Positions 63,609 through 64,000 of a stretch of DNA of 64,000 bases are shown here, piece by piece. The stretch lies in contig NC_012781.1 in assembly GCF_000020605.1 (NCBI RefSeq), positions 744,001 to 808,000 on the forward strand, in the 5' to 3' direction. Under the pieces are notes generated by a model. It did not search any database, had not been told where the DNA came from, and worked only from the letters and a program-made list of their open reading frames with translations. Positions within the stretch are counted from its first letter, which is position 1. Each line of letters begins with the position of its first letter. The stretch comes from Agathobacter rectalis ATCC 33656. GTDB taxonomy: Bacteria; Bacillota; Clostridia; Lachnospirales; Lachnospiraceae. A program made the position numbers and the translations under genes.

Positions 63609-64000
63609 ATGAGAGAAAACACAGGAAAAGTAGTATTAGTTGGAGCAGGACCGGGAGATACGGGCCTGCTCACTTTAAAAGGAGAAAAATATATAAAACA
63701 GGCGGATTGTCTGGTGTATGACAGACTATCATCACCAGAGTTTCTTTCAATGGCAAAGGCAGGCTGTGAGCTTATTTATGTGGGCAAGGAAAATCACAAG
63801 CATGTCATGAAGCAGGATGCCATAAACGAGCTTTTATACGAGAAATCAAAATATCATGAGCTTGTAGTCCGTTTAAAGGGCGGAGATCCGTATGTCTTTG
63901 GAAGAGGCGGAGAGGAAGCTCTCTACCTGGTAGATAGAAATGTGGAGGTAGAAGTGGTACCGGGTGTCAGTTCATCGGTTGCAGCGCTTGCGGCTGCAGG
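63609..64000 (+). CDS. cobA: Uroporphyrinogen-III C-methyltransferase, N-terminal part, cut by window edge
   Basis: About 130 residues are visible: KVVLVGAGPGDTGLLTLKGEKYIKQAD near 7-33 (the SAM-binding P-loop-like GxGPGD), VYDRLSSPE near 36, YVGKENHKH near 56 and RLKGGDPYVFGRGGEEA near 85, then VVPGVSSS near 115. The enzyme methylates uroporphyrinogen III to precorrin-2. In Firmicutes this protein is often fused to a HemD synthase domain, which would lie beyond the edge. ATG 63609 is behind GGAAAATC, a modest site. Third gene of the siroheme set. Confidence 0.92.
   Translation, partial: MRENTGKVVLVGAGPGDTGLLTLKGEKYIKQADCLVYDRLSSPEFLSMAKAGCELIYVGKENHKHVMKQDAINELLYEKSKYHELVVRLKGGDPYVFGRGGEEALYLVDRNVEVEVVPGVSSSVAALAAA

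Overview
The window looks like a chromosomal segment of a Lachnospiraceae bacterium (Agathobacter/Roseburia/Eubacterium rectale type). The 16S/23S sequences, the moderately AT-rich base composition, strong Gram-positive ribosome binding sites and consensus sigma-A promoters all point that way. So do the riboswitch-led vitamin transporters, the t6A/TsaBDE cluster with rimI, and a YwqH/LXG-type toxin locus. This assignment comes from reading the sequence; no database was searched.

Layout. 1-2.0 kb holds gene debris: a truncated unknown gene, a HicB fragment and an Rpn-family pseudogene with two in-frame TAG codons. 2.1-18.5 kb is housekeeping: a glmS ribozyme with glmS, a PanT-like ECF S component, a P1-family peptidase, coaBC, small membrane proteins, tex, an FMN riboswitch with ribU, tsaE-tsaB-rimI-rnz, tsaD and ispD. 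18.5-24.8 kb is tRNA-Ser, then an rRNA operon in the unusual order 16S-5S-tRNA-Ala-23S, followed by eight tRNAs (Asn, Glu, Thr, CAU-anticodon, Asp, Val, Leu, Arg) and a long terminator.

24.8-35.6 kb is an accessory polymorphic-toxin region. A consensus promoter drives a leader that I read as a class I cyclic-di-GMP riboswitch overlapping an intrinsic terminator. It is followed by DUF4176, a YwqH/DUF5082-like protein, a YwqI/DUF5344-like protein and an LXG-type toxin with its immunity gene. Downstream lie orphan toxin C-termini with their immunity genes, two copies of a ~215 bp terminator-bearing flank, an IS110 left-end remnant and broken phosphoesterase/PIN genes. 35.6-38.4 kb holds two divergent genes with NYN/PIN-like nuclease cores, then cutC.

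39.3-49.2 kb is a phase-variable-looking type I restriction system. hsdM and hsdS are followed by an inserted three-gene operon (DUF3990 ADP-ribosyltransferase-like, a partner, and a NADAR protein). Two promoterless, startless hsdS target-recognition cassettes, a tyrosine recombinase and hsdR complete it. 49.3-55.3 kb carries a peptidase (pepD), an AraC regulator and two GH13 alpha-glucosidases.

55.4-64 kb is a sulfur-assimilation region: a thioredoxin reductase, an O-acetylhomoserine sulfhydrylase (metY), a siroheme sulfite reductase, TusA-like, thioredoxin-like, ThiS-like, ThiF-like and JAMM-protease genes. BioY follows, then precorrin-2 dehydrogenase, hemC and cobA (cut by the window edge), which would make siroheme for the reductase. 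Together these fit a pathway in which sulfide is carried on a ThiS-like protein thiocarboxylate to make homocysteine.
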